Below, piece after piece: positions 30,303-41,260 of a DNA stretch of 64,000 nucleotides. Numbering within the stretch: position 1 is the stretch's first letter; each line of letters opens with the position of its first letter. The stretch is taken from NCBI GenBank assembly GCA_019671135.1, contig JAHRHY010000009.1, positions 1,240,001 to 1,304,000 on the forward strand, in the 5' to 3' direction. The position numbers and the translations under genes were made by a program. This DNA is from Linnemannia hyalina. Taxonomy: Eukaryota; Mortierellomycota; Mortierellomycetes; Mortierellales; Mortierellaceae. The notes below the pieces were generated by a model that did not search any database, was not told the origin of the DNA, and saw only the letters and a program-made list of their open reading frames with translations.

Positions 30303-30947
30303 ATAAGGTAGAGAAAATGTGTTGTTAACAGAGTAATTATGTGGTTTAAAATGGACGTTTCTTAAAACGTATCACATATTTCGTGATGCAAATGGGTATG
30401 AACATTGTGACATTTCTATCGCATTTTGTGTGATAACAAGACAGAAAAAAGAAGTTGTTAACAGAATAGTTATGTCGTTTAAAATAGACGTTTCTTAAAA
30501 CACATTACATATTTCGTGATGCAAATGGGTATGAACATTGTGACATTTCTATTGCATTTTGTGTAATAATAAGGTAGAGAAAATGTGTTGTTTAAAGAGC
30601 AACTATGTCTTTAAAAATAGACGTTTCTTAAAACGTACCCCATATTTCGTGATGCAAATGGGTATGAACATTGTGACATTTCTATCGCATTTTGTATGAT
30701 AACAAGACAGAAAAAAGAAGTTGTATAAATAAAAGTTATGTAGACTTAGGAAATGTCTATAAAATATCGTTTGTATACTTTGGTGGTTGGGAGAAAATTG
30801 GTGGTTACAAAAAAGTTGTCGCAAAACCGCCATGATGAAATACTTTGACATCTGGTTGAGGGGCTTGCTCCCCTATCGTGTTTATCGTTAATAGTTTTAA
30901 AAAATCCAAAAGTGTGTTATATAAAGGAATTTTTGCTAATAGTTTAC
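30303..30947 (+). repeat. Left terminal inverted repeat (truncated)
   Basis: 645 bp with about three 133-bp units outermost, then a unique part with a C-rich hairpin (GGGGCTTGCTCCCC). It is the reverse complement of 34363-35007. The outer units present in the right arm are missing here. Confidence 0.93.
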
Positions 30948-30965
30948 CAGGTTGTAATTACAGTC

Positions 30966-32225
30966 ATGGCAAACTTAAAGCGCCTATTTCAACGGTTGTT
31001 AGAGGATGAATGGACTTTTTTGGATGTAGAATGGCCTACGCAAGAACCATCTAATAATCATAGGACTGCGTTGAAGCTAGTAGCACATATGAAAACTGTT
31101 AAAGACTTACTTATAAGAAGATTAGGTGCAATTCCTGTATTCTACTTTCTTGTAGTTATTTGGTCTCTCAAGCAGTATCCAGGTCCATACAGAGAAGTCG
31201 ACAAAGGATTGTTGATATTGTACCACTTAGTTGCAGGCTTGGCAATGGATGGAATGTCAACCCACATACCAAAAAGTAGTTTCCACTCCATTCATACAGA
31301 GTTCTACAAGACTAACTATAATGTGCATTCGAAGCATATTAACCATGCACTTGCGAATATGTTCTCCACATTTCCTATACGCTTGATGTCTGCTAAACTC
31401 AGGAATCCACCACTATTCCCACATGTAACATTGCATTTGGATGGTCATGATACACGTCTTTCATGTGAAGAAAAGTCTAGCTCAGACATGTACTCTTACA
31501 AGCTGAAGAAATCTGGTGTAAGAACGCAAGTGTGTGTCGATTGCAATGGCATGGCAATACTAGTCTCTAAATCGCTACCTTGCAAGGATAACAACGATGG
31601 TACTATGTTGGTTGGTATGAAGATACATAAGCACATCCACGAGCTAGATTGTATTGCATTGGATGGAGGGTACACACAATACATTAAGAAAATAGTAGAA
31701 GAAACAAGCATGAGCAAGAAAAACTTTTGTTATCCAATTCGCAAAAGCCGTGGGAAAGATCTTGCACAAGATGAAACTAACTACAATAAGATTTTCGGCA
31801 GTTTCCGCTCTCAGATAGAAGCCGAATTTGGAGATCTTGGAGCAACCTTTGAGAAGCACAACAATAGGAAACCAGTGTTGGTAACCAAGATAGAAACATA
31901 TAATTTGCAATTGCGATTGTGTCTCTTACTTATGAACATCAAGAAGATGGTGGCACTACTGCAGTTAAATCTGGAACCCATTCATAGTGCCTGGATTAGA
32001 GATGGCTTCGACTTTCCATATGCCAATGGTGCAATGGAACAAATCTTGGATTATATTCCAGTGGATGAGATGTTGCATGATGCACGAGATATAACAAAGT
32101 TACAAGAGCAGTTCTTGGAGATGACTACTATGGATGTCGAGGATAAACAACGGGAAGAGCCGACTAATAAGCGACGTGAAATTTTTGCAGGAGTGGAGAT
32201 TCCATCATATAAGCGTACAAAGTAA
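30966..32225 (+). CDS. DDE transposase, IS5/Harbinger (DDE_4)-like
   Basis: 419 codons from ATG 30966, intact. The N-terminal ~145 residues are helical, probably DNA-binding. The catalytic core shows LHLDGHDTR (Asp ~159), then YSYKLKKSGVRTQVCVDCNG, CIALDGGY (Asp ~233), and FGSFRSQIEAEFG (Glu ~285). This matches the layout of DDE_4-type transposases, in which 'FN..R..VE..FG' holds the Glu. The C-terminus is charged. The start lies just inside the left inverted repeat, and the stop is 37 bp from the end of the convergent second gene. Superfamily assignment is by motif only; the ISL2EU and PIF/Harbinger groups are the nearest guesses. Confidence 0.8.
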   Translation: MANLKRLFQRLLEDEWTFLDVEWPTQEPSNNHRTALKLVAHMKTVKDLLIRRLGAIPVFYFLVVIWSLKQYPGPYREVDKGLLILYHLVAGLAMDGMSTHIPKSSFHSIHTEFYKTNYNVHSKHINHALANMFSTFPIRLMSAKLRNPPLFPHVTLHLDGHDTRLSCEEKSSSDMYSYKLKKSGVRTQVCVDCNGMAILVSKSLPCKDNNDGTMLVGMKIHKHIHELDCIALDGGYTQYIKKIVEETSMSKKNFCYPIRKSRGKDLAQDETNYNKIFGSFRSQIEAEFGDLGATFEKHNNRKPVLVTKIETYNLQLRLCLLLMNIKKMVALLQLNLEPIHSAWIRDGFDFPYANGAMEQILDYIPVDEMLHDARDITKLQEQFLEMTTMDVEDKQREEPTNKRREIFAGVEIPSYKRTK

Positions 32226-32262
32226 GCCCATTGTAATTTTTAAAAACTATCTATTAGCATTC

Positions 32263-34216
32263 TTAACGTATATAAATATCCTTGAACCCGCGAACAGTTC
32301 TGCATTGCAATGTGGTGAAATTCATATACGGAACTTGGCCATCGGGATATTCTTCCAGCCATGCAACGATCTTTGTTTCTAAACTAAGTCCACATCGTAC
32401 TTTAATACCGTTGGACAATGTTGCAAAAATATATTCTTTGTTGTGATACATATCCATTGCAATTGCTATGACTGTATAGCTGGTATTTATTTCAAGTACA
32501 TTATATCCAGCTTTGTATGTTGCTTTGTGGATAGCTCTATCATGGACTTGTATAAAATTCTCACCATTCATGTTTTCTAGATGAATATCAACAATTGGTG
32601 GTGCACCTTTGCGGATTCTTCTCTCAGGCCATTGGATCTTTACATTATCTACCTCCACTATACCCATATCCTCGAATTGTAAAACATCATCATCGTAAAT
32701 GTATGGGTACATGCCTTTATGTGCTCCTGCAACAAGTGTTATTGCTGTACATTCGTCAGGCCGTTTGTACTTGGTAACTGTAATATCCTTGATGCTATTC
32801 TCATCCATCTCAACCTCCAAAAAGTATATTGGTCTATCGTTGAAGCTATAGTTGGCTAACAACGTCATTGCTTCCTCTTTCTCGACATTGTTACGATATG
32901 AACCATACTTCTTACCTGTAACAGAGTTCCACCAATGGCAATATGCGAATGCCGATTTTTCACCCATTGTTACATGAATACCTACCATGGATGATATATT
33001 GCCAACTATGTACTTCCAATATGCCTTGTGCTTTACGCAGAAGGTGGGACATTCTTGGATCTCTTCCTTTATGGCATCCAAAACTCCTTTATAATAGGAG
33101 AATGTATATATCTCCTGTCCATAAAAGGTAAGTTCAAGTCTTGTTAGACCTGTTTTCTTTGCCTTTCGAAGTCTCTTATGTAGGTCCTTATCCACATCCA
33201 TGACAAAATTCTCCATTCTTGAACCCAACGACATTTTTACTTCAGCACTCTCCAACATCTGTACAAGTTTGTTGTAGACCTTACAACGGACCTTTTGGTC
33301 TTTTTCGGTGACTCCAAACCAAGAAAGACAGTGGTTACCAACCTTATGGAGATCGTTGGCAATATCTAAATTTTCTCCAAATCTCTCTTGAAGGTACTGT
33401 TGAAGAATTGGACGGCTTGTGACATATCTACAATCCGTAGCAATATCTATATCATGAAGGATAACGTAGTCAACCTCCAGTTCATCAAGTATTGGTATTA
33501 TCTCGGATATTAGAGATATGGCCTCTAGTTCATGGAGCGTTACCTTAATGCTAAAGTAACCAGCATGGTATAAGGCCGAACTTCTAAACTTTTTTCTATG
33601 TTTTTCTAGTAGTTTAGAGCTAAAAAAACTATTGTCTTTGATATAACCCTCGTTAACAACTTTAACCATGGAGTGGCTAACATCGAGGCCTTTAAAAGCT
33701 TCGCGAATATTGGAAGTGGTGTTTTTGCGCTGCTCGTCAACAAGTGCAGCCCGGTTGTGCAATCCCCAGAGTATTAAACTATCGCAGAATATCTCTGAGT
33801 ACTTTTTCCAGCCCGTCTTCGGTTTGCCAGGCAATGCAATCTCTTTGCCCACATCAGAGATAAGATGGGCATATGAGTTCAGCGCCTTGTTAATGGATTT
33901 AGGTATAGCGGACATGTTGAATAGCTTACTGTTTGCAGAGATATGTACTACAAACTTTTTAAAAACCACTTTACTCTGAAGCAAATTTTCTGTGTGCTGA
34001 CCATGATAATGCTCCAATTGCATGCATATGTTTTTGTAAATCTGGTGCAAAAAAGTCTACCAATCCCCACAGTTCTTCCTTTGACATACCATTTAGTTCT
34101 TGCTGAGACTTACCACGTAACAAAACAGCTCTCAAGTACATTGCCATTGTAGGATCCATATGATGCTCATGTATATAAATGGCTATTATTTGCTTAATTT
34201 CTTTAAGTGTTGGCAT
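32263..34216 (-). CDS. Transposon-associated protein with replication-initiator-like motifs, unrecognised family
   Basis: Best model: exon 1 34216-34114 (MPTLKEIKQIIAIYIHEHH), intron 34113-33990 (perfect G|GTAAGT donor, ACAG acceptor), exon 2 33989-32263, giving 609 residues. Without that splice the 5' frame stops at 33971. Central motifs: VILHDIDIATDC (paired Asp/Cys), RCKVYNKLVQMLES (Tyr and Lys two apart), then GLTRLELTFYG and a late CHWWNSVTGKKYGSY. The order D-x-A-x-D, Y-x-K, R-x-E resembles rolling-circle Rep/RstA-type initiators. This is inference from motifs; homology is not shown. It lies convergent to the transposase inside the same inverted repeats, so it is probably needed for the element's own mobility or replication. 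Confidence 0.55.
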
Positions 34217-34362
34217 TGCATAACTAGTAAACCATTAGGAAAAATGCCTATACTACAATACACTTTTAGATTTGTTGCACTATAAAAGAAGTTATCTCAT
34301 ATTCCATGATAGATTGGATAGAAATATAATGCATATATCATCTATTTCAAGAGAATTTAAAC

Positions 34363-35007
34363 GTAAACTATTAGCAAAAATTCCTTTATATAACACACTT
34401 TTGGATTTTTTAAAACTATTAACGATAAACACGATAGGGGAGCAAGCCCCTCAACCAGATGTCAAAGTATTTCATCATGGCGGTTTTGCGACAACTTTTT
34501 TGTAACCACCAATTTTCTCCCAACCACCAAAGTATACAAACGATATTTTATAGACATTTCCTAAGTCTACATAACTTTTATTTATACAACTTCTTTTTTC
34601 TGTCTTGTTATCATACAAAATGCGATAGAAATGTCACAATGTTCATACCCATTTGCATCACGAAATATGGGGTACGTTTTAAGAAACGTCTATTTTTAAA
34701 GACATAGTTGCTCTTTAAACAACACATTTTCTCTACCTTATTATTACACAAAATGCAATAGAAATGTCACAATGTTCATACCCATTTGCATCACGAAATA
34801 TGTAATGTGTTTTAAGAAACGTCTATTTTAAACGACATAACTATTCTGTTAACAACTTCTTTTTTCTGTCTTGTTATCATACAAAATGCGATAGAAATGT
34901 CACAATGTTCATACCCATTTGCATCACGAAATATGTGATACGTTTTAAGAAACGTCCATTTTAAACCACATAATTACTCTGTTAACAACACATTTTCTCT
35001 ACCTTAT
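34363..35007 (+). repeat. Right terminal inverted repeat (part paired with the left arm)
   Basis: Reverse complement of 30303-30947 without indels. Confidence 0.93.
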
Positions 35008-35520
35008 TATCACACAAAATGCGATAGAAATGTCACAATGTTCATACCCATTTGCATCACGAAATATGTGATAAGTTTTAAGAAACGTCTATTTTAAACG
35101 ACATAATTACTCTGTTAACAACACATTTTTTCTATCTTATTATCACACAAAATGCGATAGAAATGTCACAATGTTTATACCCATTGGCATCACGAAATAT
35201 GTGATACGTTTTAAGAAACGTCCATTTTAAACGACATAATTACTCTGTTAACAACACATTTTCTCTACCTTATTATCACACAAAATGCGATAGAAACGCC
35301 ACGATGTTTATATCCATTTGCATCACGAAATATGTGATGTGTTTTAAGAAACGTCTATTTTTAACGACATAATTACTCTATTAACAATACATTTTTTCTA
35401 TCTTGTTATCACACAAAATGCAATAGAAACGTTGTAATATAATAGCCATTTGCATTATAAAATATGTGATGTGTTTTAAGAAACGTCTATTTTAAACGAT
35501 ATAATTGTTATATCTACAAC
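34597..35520 (+). repeat. 133-bp tandem array, seven units, iteron-like
   Basis: The anchor ACAAAATGC starts at 34615, 34748, 34881, 35014, 35147, 35280 and 35413, an exact 133-bp step. Most units contain the short palindrome ACGTTTTAAGAAACGT and the phrase TTTGCATCACGAAATATG. Outer units are more diverged. Confidence 0.93.
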
Positions 35521-36100
35521 TACCCACAATGCATGGTCTAATTGCGATATCTCTGTTTTTACCATTGTCGTAATTACCTACAATCTGTATAACAATAAAT
35601 GCTATAACAATTGTAAGTTAACCAAAGTGTAATAATATTAAACGTCGTGCAAATCGTGGGCTTACCTAAAGTATGTCAACATTAAACATTGTAATACTTA
35701 CGAGTTTATCAAGAATGTATTAAAATTAAACATCACGATAATCACGAGGTCATCCAAAATGCGTTCATATCAAATATCATAACTATGGTAATAACTACAG
35801 TTTGTCAGCTGTCGAATCGAATGCCGAATGTCAAATGTCGAATGTCGAATATTGTTGAGAAAGTGTAGCAATAACGCCATTAAAAACGTATCAGCTACCC
35901 TTTCTTTCCAACAACCAATGTTTGTTAAAGCCACTATGCTACTTTTTAAAAAAATCGGGATCCAACTTTTTTTTTAAAACTACCACTACATCATCACCAG
36001 TATCACGAGTGCTATATTGGATATACACATAGGATATATCATGAAAAGGAGATATTAGTAACCATCGCTAATTATATAAACACGAAAACAAATGCTCTAC
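35521..36100 (+). other. AT-rich subterminal region, no gene
   Basis: Contains irregular phrases (ATTAAAC(A/G)TC..., and GTCGAATGTCGAATG at about 35810-35850). No open frame of interest. It may be the outer part of the two-gene element. Confidence 0.5.
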
Positions 36101-36555
36101 TAGGAGGCCATCCATGTTCGGCTCCACCAACCATAGACTACAGTATAAAAATATCTGTCAACACCTATTAAAACAGTGTGTTCCTTGAGAGTACAACAAA
36201 TCTCATCAGCTTTTTCCTTCCACCAGTCTCCATTTTCTACATTCACCACCACTACTTTGTAACATCATCTACTTTAGCTGAGAAAGCCTTGGACATGATC
36301 ATCTCATATTGGATCCTGGATATTACAGATAGTAATTTCCTTTCCAATATGAGATGATCATGTCCAAGGCTTTCTCAGCTAAAGTAGATGATGTTACAAA
36401 GTAGTGGTGGTGAATGTAGAAAATGGAGACTGGTGGAAGGAAAAAGCTGATGAGATTTGTTGTACTCTCAAGGAACACACTGTTTTAATAGGTGTTGACA
36501 GATATTTTTATACTGTAGTCTATGGTTGGTGGAGCCGAACATGGATGGCCTCCTA
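36101..36555 (+). repeat. Near-perfect 213-bp-arm palindrome
   Basis: Arms 36101-36313 and 36343-36555 are reverse complements (outermost TAGGAGGCC / GGCCTCCTA) around a 29-bp loop. The outer TA on each side could be a target duplication of a foldback element. The right arm abuts the broken Gypsy-2 pol. Confidence 0.93.
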
Positions 36556-39013
36556 TGTCGGTCTGAATAAGGTCACGGAGAGAGAGAGTTGGCCTCTCCC
36601 GAACATCGAGCATATCCTAGACGAGCTGGCCGGTCACCATTACTATTCCAGTCTGGACGGGTTTCAAGGATACTACGTTATTGGAGTGAAGAAGGAGCAC
36701 CGCAAGTATCTCGGCTTCAGGACCCCGTTCGGAACCTACGCTTACACCGTCATGCCGTTTGGTCTCAAGAATGCACCACACACGTTCAGTCGCTTCGTCC
36801 AGAAGGTCTATGGCAACCTGATCGGCACCGTGTTGAACGCATACATGGACGACGTCTGTAATAGAGACATGGAATGGGACGAACACTTGGATGGTTTGGA
36901 TCGGACATTCGCCGCAGCCAGGAAAGGTGGTGTCAAATACAAAGCCTCCAAGCTCCATTTCGGATACGACAAAGTCGAGTTCACAGGACATATCGTTGGA
37001 CGAGATGGAATCCAGGTCATGCCCGACAAAGTTGAGAAGGTCCTCAATTTCGTGATCATGGACTCAAAAGGGCAGGTGAGGGCATTTCTGGGGTTGACTG
37101 GATACTACCGTCGGTTCATCTGGGTGTACGCTAAGCTGGCGGAGCCGTTGAATCGGTTGTTGCGGAAGGGAGTAGTGTTCGTGATGGGCCACGAGCAGAT
37201 AGAATCGATGAGGAACCTGCAGGAGGCGATCATGACGTCGCCAGTTCTCAAAGGTCCCGACTTCGAGCGTGATTGGATCATGCCATGCGACGCTTGTGAC
37301 TATGCGGTTGGGTCTGTACTGGAACAGGAGGACGAGAACGGAGAGGTCAGGCCTGTATTCTTCTACAGCAAGACACTTCATGGCCCCGAGTTGAATTATT
37401 CCACGAGCGAGAAGGAGTGCCTGGCAATTGTGTTCTCGGTCAAGAAGTTCAGGCCATACATTTTGGGTCGATCGGTAGTTGTCTTTACGGACCACGCGCC
37501 GTTGAAGTGGTTGTTCTCCAAGACCGATTTGACTGGACGCCCAGCGAGATGGCAGATGACTTTGGCGGAATTCGACCTCACCATTCGGACCAAGCCTGGA
37601 ATCAAGAATGGAAACGCGGATGGCATGAGTAGGCTGACGGTTAGAGAAGAGTTTGCGGGGGACGATATTGATGACGAGATGCCTGAGTGTCTGACTCTGC
37701 GAGCGGTTTCGATGGACAGCAAATGGGCAGAGTGCAAGTGGTACAGGAACACATTTACCTACTTGACCACTGGAACTCTGAGGCTGGAAGACTACAACGA
37801 GGCAAGAAGGGCCAAGAGGAGGGCATTTCGTTTTAGGGTTGACGCGCAGAAAGGGTTACTGTACCGGGATGCCGACAACGTTGAGAAGCAGTGCGTAGTG
37901 GAGTCTGAGGTGGAGGAAAAACTGTCGTGGGCACATGACGTTGGAGGCCATTATGGAGCGGAAGCTACGCTGGCGACAATTCGAGCTCAAGGGTGGTGGC
38001 CGACGATGAGGAAGGATGTGTTCGATTGGGTCAAGTCATGTCGTCGGTGTCAGCAGTTCGGACCCAGAGAGAAGCACAACGAGCTTCATCCATCGACGCC
38101 GGATTTTCCGTTCGAGATTCTATTTGTCGATCTGATCGAATATTTGCCCAGGACGACAAGAGGAATGACGTCGATTGTTGTGTTTACGGACTCGTTTACC
38201 AAGTGGACAGAGGCCTGTGCCATCCCGAACAAGAGTGCCGCAAGTGTCAAGGCAGCCCTTTTCTTGTCGATCATGTGTCGGTTTGGTCTTCCCGTGGTCA
38301 TTCGAAGCGATGGAGGACCAGCGTTCAGGACGGAGTTCAAGGAGATGTGTGAGGCATGGGGCATCAAGCACTTGGTCGGGTCCACTAGACATCCGCAGAG
38401 CCAAGGTCAAGTTGAAGCCACCAACAAGTTGATCGAGGAGAGGTTGCGTAGGAGCGTGTCGGCAGGAGTCGAATGGGACGTTCTTTTACCCAAGGCAGTC
38501 TACGACATCAACCACCGCATCGTCGGCAGCACCAAGATCTCTCCCTCGGAAGCGCTGATGGGCTTCGTTGGCCGTTCTGCACTGCGCCAGTCTTTCAGCG
38601 ATGATCGTCTGTTTACGACCACCGGTGAAATTGAACCTGTGCACGAGGAGCTGGAAGGAGCGATGGCCCGATTTGTTTGTCGTCGCGAGGGACTGCGAGA
38701 GTTGGCATACGAGAACAGGATGAATGCGAACGAGAAGGCGAAGCGTTATTATGATTGTCGTGTCAAGGTCATCAAGTTCGAGAAGGGCGAACGAGTATGG
38801 GTCTTTAATCTCGCGTTTGTGACGGGCTTTGGGAGGAAGCTTACCCCTCGTTGGTTGGGGCCTTTTGAGGTCGTTTGGGTCGGTCGAACGGGCGCATATG
38901 GGGTGAAGACGGGTCGTACTCACTACGGAACCAAGGAAGGAGTAGAGACACTGAGTGGTGATATGTTGAAGAAAGTAGTGGAAAGGAGAGTGAGGGAGGA
39001 GAGGAAGGAGTGA
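36556..39013 (+). pseudogene. pol: Gypsy-2 pol fragment (RT, RNase H, integrase)
   Basis: Homology begins at VGLNKVTERESWPLPNIEHIL of the fingers/palm. Then come SSLDGFQGYY, the YMDD centre (about 36844), RNase H (PCDACDYAVG, TDHAPLKW), the integrase H-H-C-C zinc finger (HDVGGHYGAE...CRRCQQFG), and core residues (VDLIEYL, RSDGGPAF, RHPQSQGQVEATNK). No chromodomain is seen. The reading frame is intact but runs backwards out of pol into the palindrome (to about 36404), so any product would start with unrelated residues. The divergence from Gypsy-1 is large; this is a separate family. Confidence 0.92.
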
Positions 39014-39062
39014 AGATGTGAATTGTCAGGGGACGGGCATCCCATCTGAGGGAGGTAGAAAC

Positions 39063-39331
39063 TGTTACAAAAAGATGTGGTGGCTAGGCAGTGGCGGCGA
39101 TGCCTTAGGTTAGCAGTCATATTCTTTAGTAGACATAGTATTAGTAGTGCGCCGAGCCCTCTTGTCTGCTCTTTGTCCTTTTACACATCACTTGGACGAG
39201 AGCAGTATTGACAAGAGTTTCGCTGGCACGCTGCAGGTAACAACCCCCTCTTTGATAATATGAATACAAGGTCCTTTTACACATCACTTGGACGAGAGCA
39301 GTATTGACAAGAGTTTCGCTGGCACGCTGCA
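39063..39331 (+). repeat. Gypsy-2 3' LTR (269 bp)
   Basis: Starts TGTTAC, ends GCTGCA. A 60-bp segment is directly duplicated (39176-39235 and 39272-39331). A second copy, split by Gypsy-1, is at 16794-16839 plus 24521-24743. Confidence 0.88.
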
Positions 39332-39547
39332 GTGTATCGTTTTGTGTGATTCTTTTAGGACACTATTGTCACTTCCCCTCCCCCCAACCTACAACCCCTT
39401 CCCCCCCCCCCTCCGTACCAATTGAGGACCTAACAGCGGTCCTACAACTCTGGCCGTCGACCCTCTCCCCTGAGTAACATCATTTACAAACACTCATCTT
39501 AAGAATAAAATATATTAACACAAGGGCAATTCGCTAGTTTCCTATAA

Positions 39548-41112
39548 ATGGACACCTCCCCTAAGATTTTTATTTGCTGTTCATCGAAAAAAGAACACAT
39601 GTCACATAAAACAAATCCATTGGAAATACCAGAGATCGTCCGTATGTTTGGACGTTTTGTAGTAAAGTCCAGTGAAATAGCAGCCATGAAAGTCTCTGAA
39701 ACCTTCCATAGCCAAATTTCAGCTACGACTTGGGAGACAATCGTCGTCGATCTTACGAACAAAGCTCTTTATAGGCACTCGCCTTGCTATACAGATATTG
39801 TTCACGGAGGTCCCAGATTGCTACCGTGGAAAAGCCTCAAGTCGTATGGATCTCATGTTCGTACGATAACAATGGCATCAGAATATTTCCATCGGCCTCC
39901 TCCTTCTTCATAGTAAGTACAACTGAAATTTTTTACAAATTTGACTAGAGCAATACTGAAGCCGATTGTTAATGATGCTGCTGCAATTCTTTGTACAGCC
40001 CTAGGCCTGCTTCAGTTACCGACCTCTTGACTACGTTAGGAGAATTACCGTTTCTAAAGTCCATGACATTGGATATTTCGAGCGTGGACACCACAGATTT
40101 ACCTCAGCTTTTCGATATTTGTTCCCGTCTCAAGTCCTTGAGAATCCTCAGATGCACAATGCGTCGTCAGGGGATTGCTGAGAGTGAGAGACCAGATTTT
40201 ATGGACATGTTGAACAGGAATTGGAAATCGCAAGCTTTAGCCCACAAAGCTATTTATAACTTAGAGAAACTGTCGGTTTGGTCGAATTGTGGAATTGGCC
40301 TTTCGGGATATATTTCTCGCAGCCCTCGCCTCAGAGTTTTGAGCATTTATCAAGGCTATGGCAGCGATATCTATGAAGAGGCGAGGTTGAAGGAGCTTAT
40401 TGAATCTTTCAGTACAGAAGACAGTATGCCAAGTCTACAGCATCTCGATGTTTGCATTTATCAAGTGTACAGCGATACAATTTCGAAGGTCCTCAAGAGC
40501 GTGCGTTGCCTGCGAAGCTTTCAATGTCTTCAACATGACGCATTGTTGTCAATTCCCGATTTTTGGCCTCATTTCTCAACTGTCACAAAGATCGTTATAC
40601 CGCCTGGCACTGGCACGCCAGAGTTCTGGCAGGAAATTATGTCATCATGTCCAGCTCTAGTGGAAGCCAGGGAGGTTGTACTTTTCGCGGAAGATATAAT
40701 TGGAGGAAAAATGTGGGCATCCACTGGACTAGAGTTACTCGATTTAAACGTTTTCGTGAGATCTAAAGAATATGTAAGATCGAGAAGCGATGAAAACGCA
40801 TTATTTCGAAGAATTGCTAAACTTGTGAAGCTGAATCACTTGTCACTTCACACAGGATGGCATGAGGAAATGACGCTTCGTGATGAGAGTTGGGAAGCTT
40901 TGTTGAGAATCCAGACGTTGACATCTGTAGAATTGGGACATGAACTTGCGGTCCCCGAGGATATGGCAAGATTTGGAAGAAGATTCTTAGAGAGAAACAA
41001 GTGCCTTTTGACGTGGAGTAGGGCCCAGATGTCTTTATCATCACAAGATGATGAAGGTTATGAACTTATCCTACAAGCATTATCCAATTCTCAGGCCGCG
41101 TTTCAAAATTGA
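39548..41112 (+). CDS. F-box / leucine-rich-repeat protein
   Basis: Two exons: 39548-39912 and 39999-41112 (donor GTAAGT, acceptor TACAG), joined through a Tyr codon to give about 492 residues. The N-terminus has an F-box-like segment (NPLEIPEIVRMFGRFV, about residues 23-40). The rest is a run of irregular LRRs, for example LKSLRILRC, LEKLSVWSN, LRVLSIYQG, LQHLDVCIY and LNHLSLHTG. Such proteins are substrate adaptors of SCF ubiquitin ligases and form very large families in Mortierella-type fungi. The start is the first ATG after a TATA-like CCTATAAATG, which is very close, so transcription may begin elsewhere. Confidence 0.85.
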
Positions 41113-41187
41113 GCCTATCACTCTGTTGCGCCATCAAAACACCCGCGGAGCCAGATGACAAAGTTCAGTCAAAGTCAGCCATAACTT

Positions 41188-41260
41188 GCCACAAGTAGCC
41201 ACACCTAGTCATTATTTGAAATTGCAATGATAAATTTAGTATGCGTCTTTACTATAAAAC
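41188..41260 (+). promoter_or_regulatory. Candidate promoter module (GCCACAAGT box plus TATA)
   Basis: GCCACAAGTAGCCAC at 41188 and ACTATAAAACC with TATAAAA at 41253; an ATG follows 49 bp after the TATA (41302). The same layout recurs at 44595-44664 and 62040-62109. Confidence 0.5.

Larger units (their letters stand above)
30303..36100 (+). mobile_element. AT-rich two-gene DNA transposon with long inverted repeats and 133-bp arrays
   Basis: Boundaries: the left end is cut at the Gypsy-1 LTR and the right limit (about 35.5-36.1 kb) is uncertain. Inverted arms 30303-30947 and 34363-35007 align base for base with no offset (sum of paired coordinates constant at 65310). They enclose a DDE transposase gene and a convergent second gene. 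The AT-rich composition contrasts with all neighbours. Confidence 0.85.
36556..39331 (+). mobile_element. Gypsy-2 Ty3/Gypsy element, 5'-truncated
   Basis: Keeps pol from mid reverse transcriptase, a purine-rich tract (GAGGGAGGTAGAAAC, 39047-39062) and the 3' LTR. The 5' LTR, gag and protease are gone. Confidence 0.9.

Noticed and set aside
34609..35520. 133-bp array as a CRISPR array
   Set aside because: Units are contiguous without unique spacers, belong to transposon arms, and the genome is eukaryotic.
36404..36555. N-terminal domain of Gypsy-2 pol
   Set aside because: This sequence is the palindrome's right arm; recognisable RT starts only after it.
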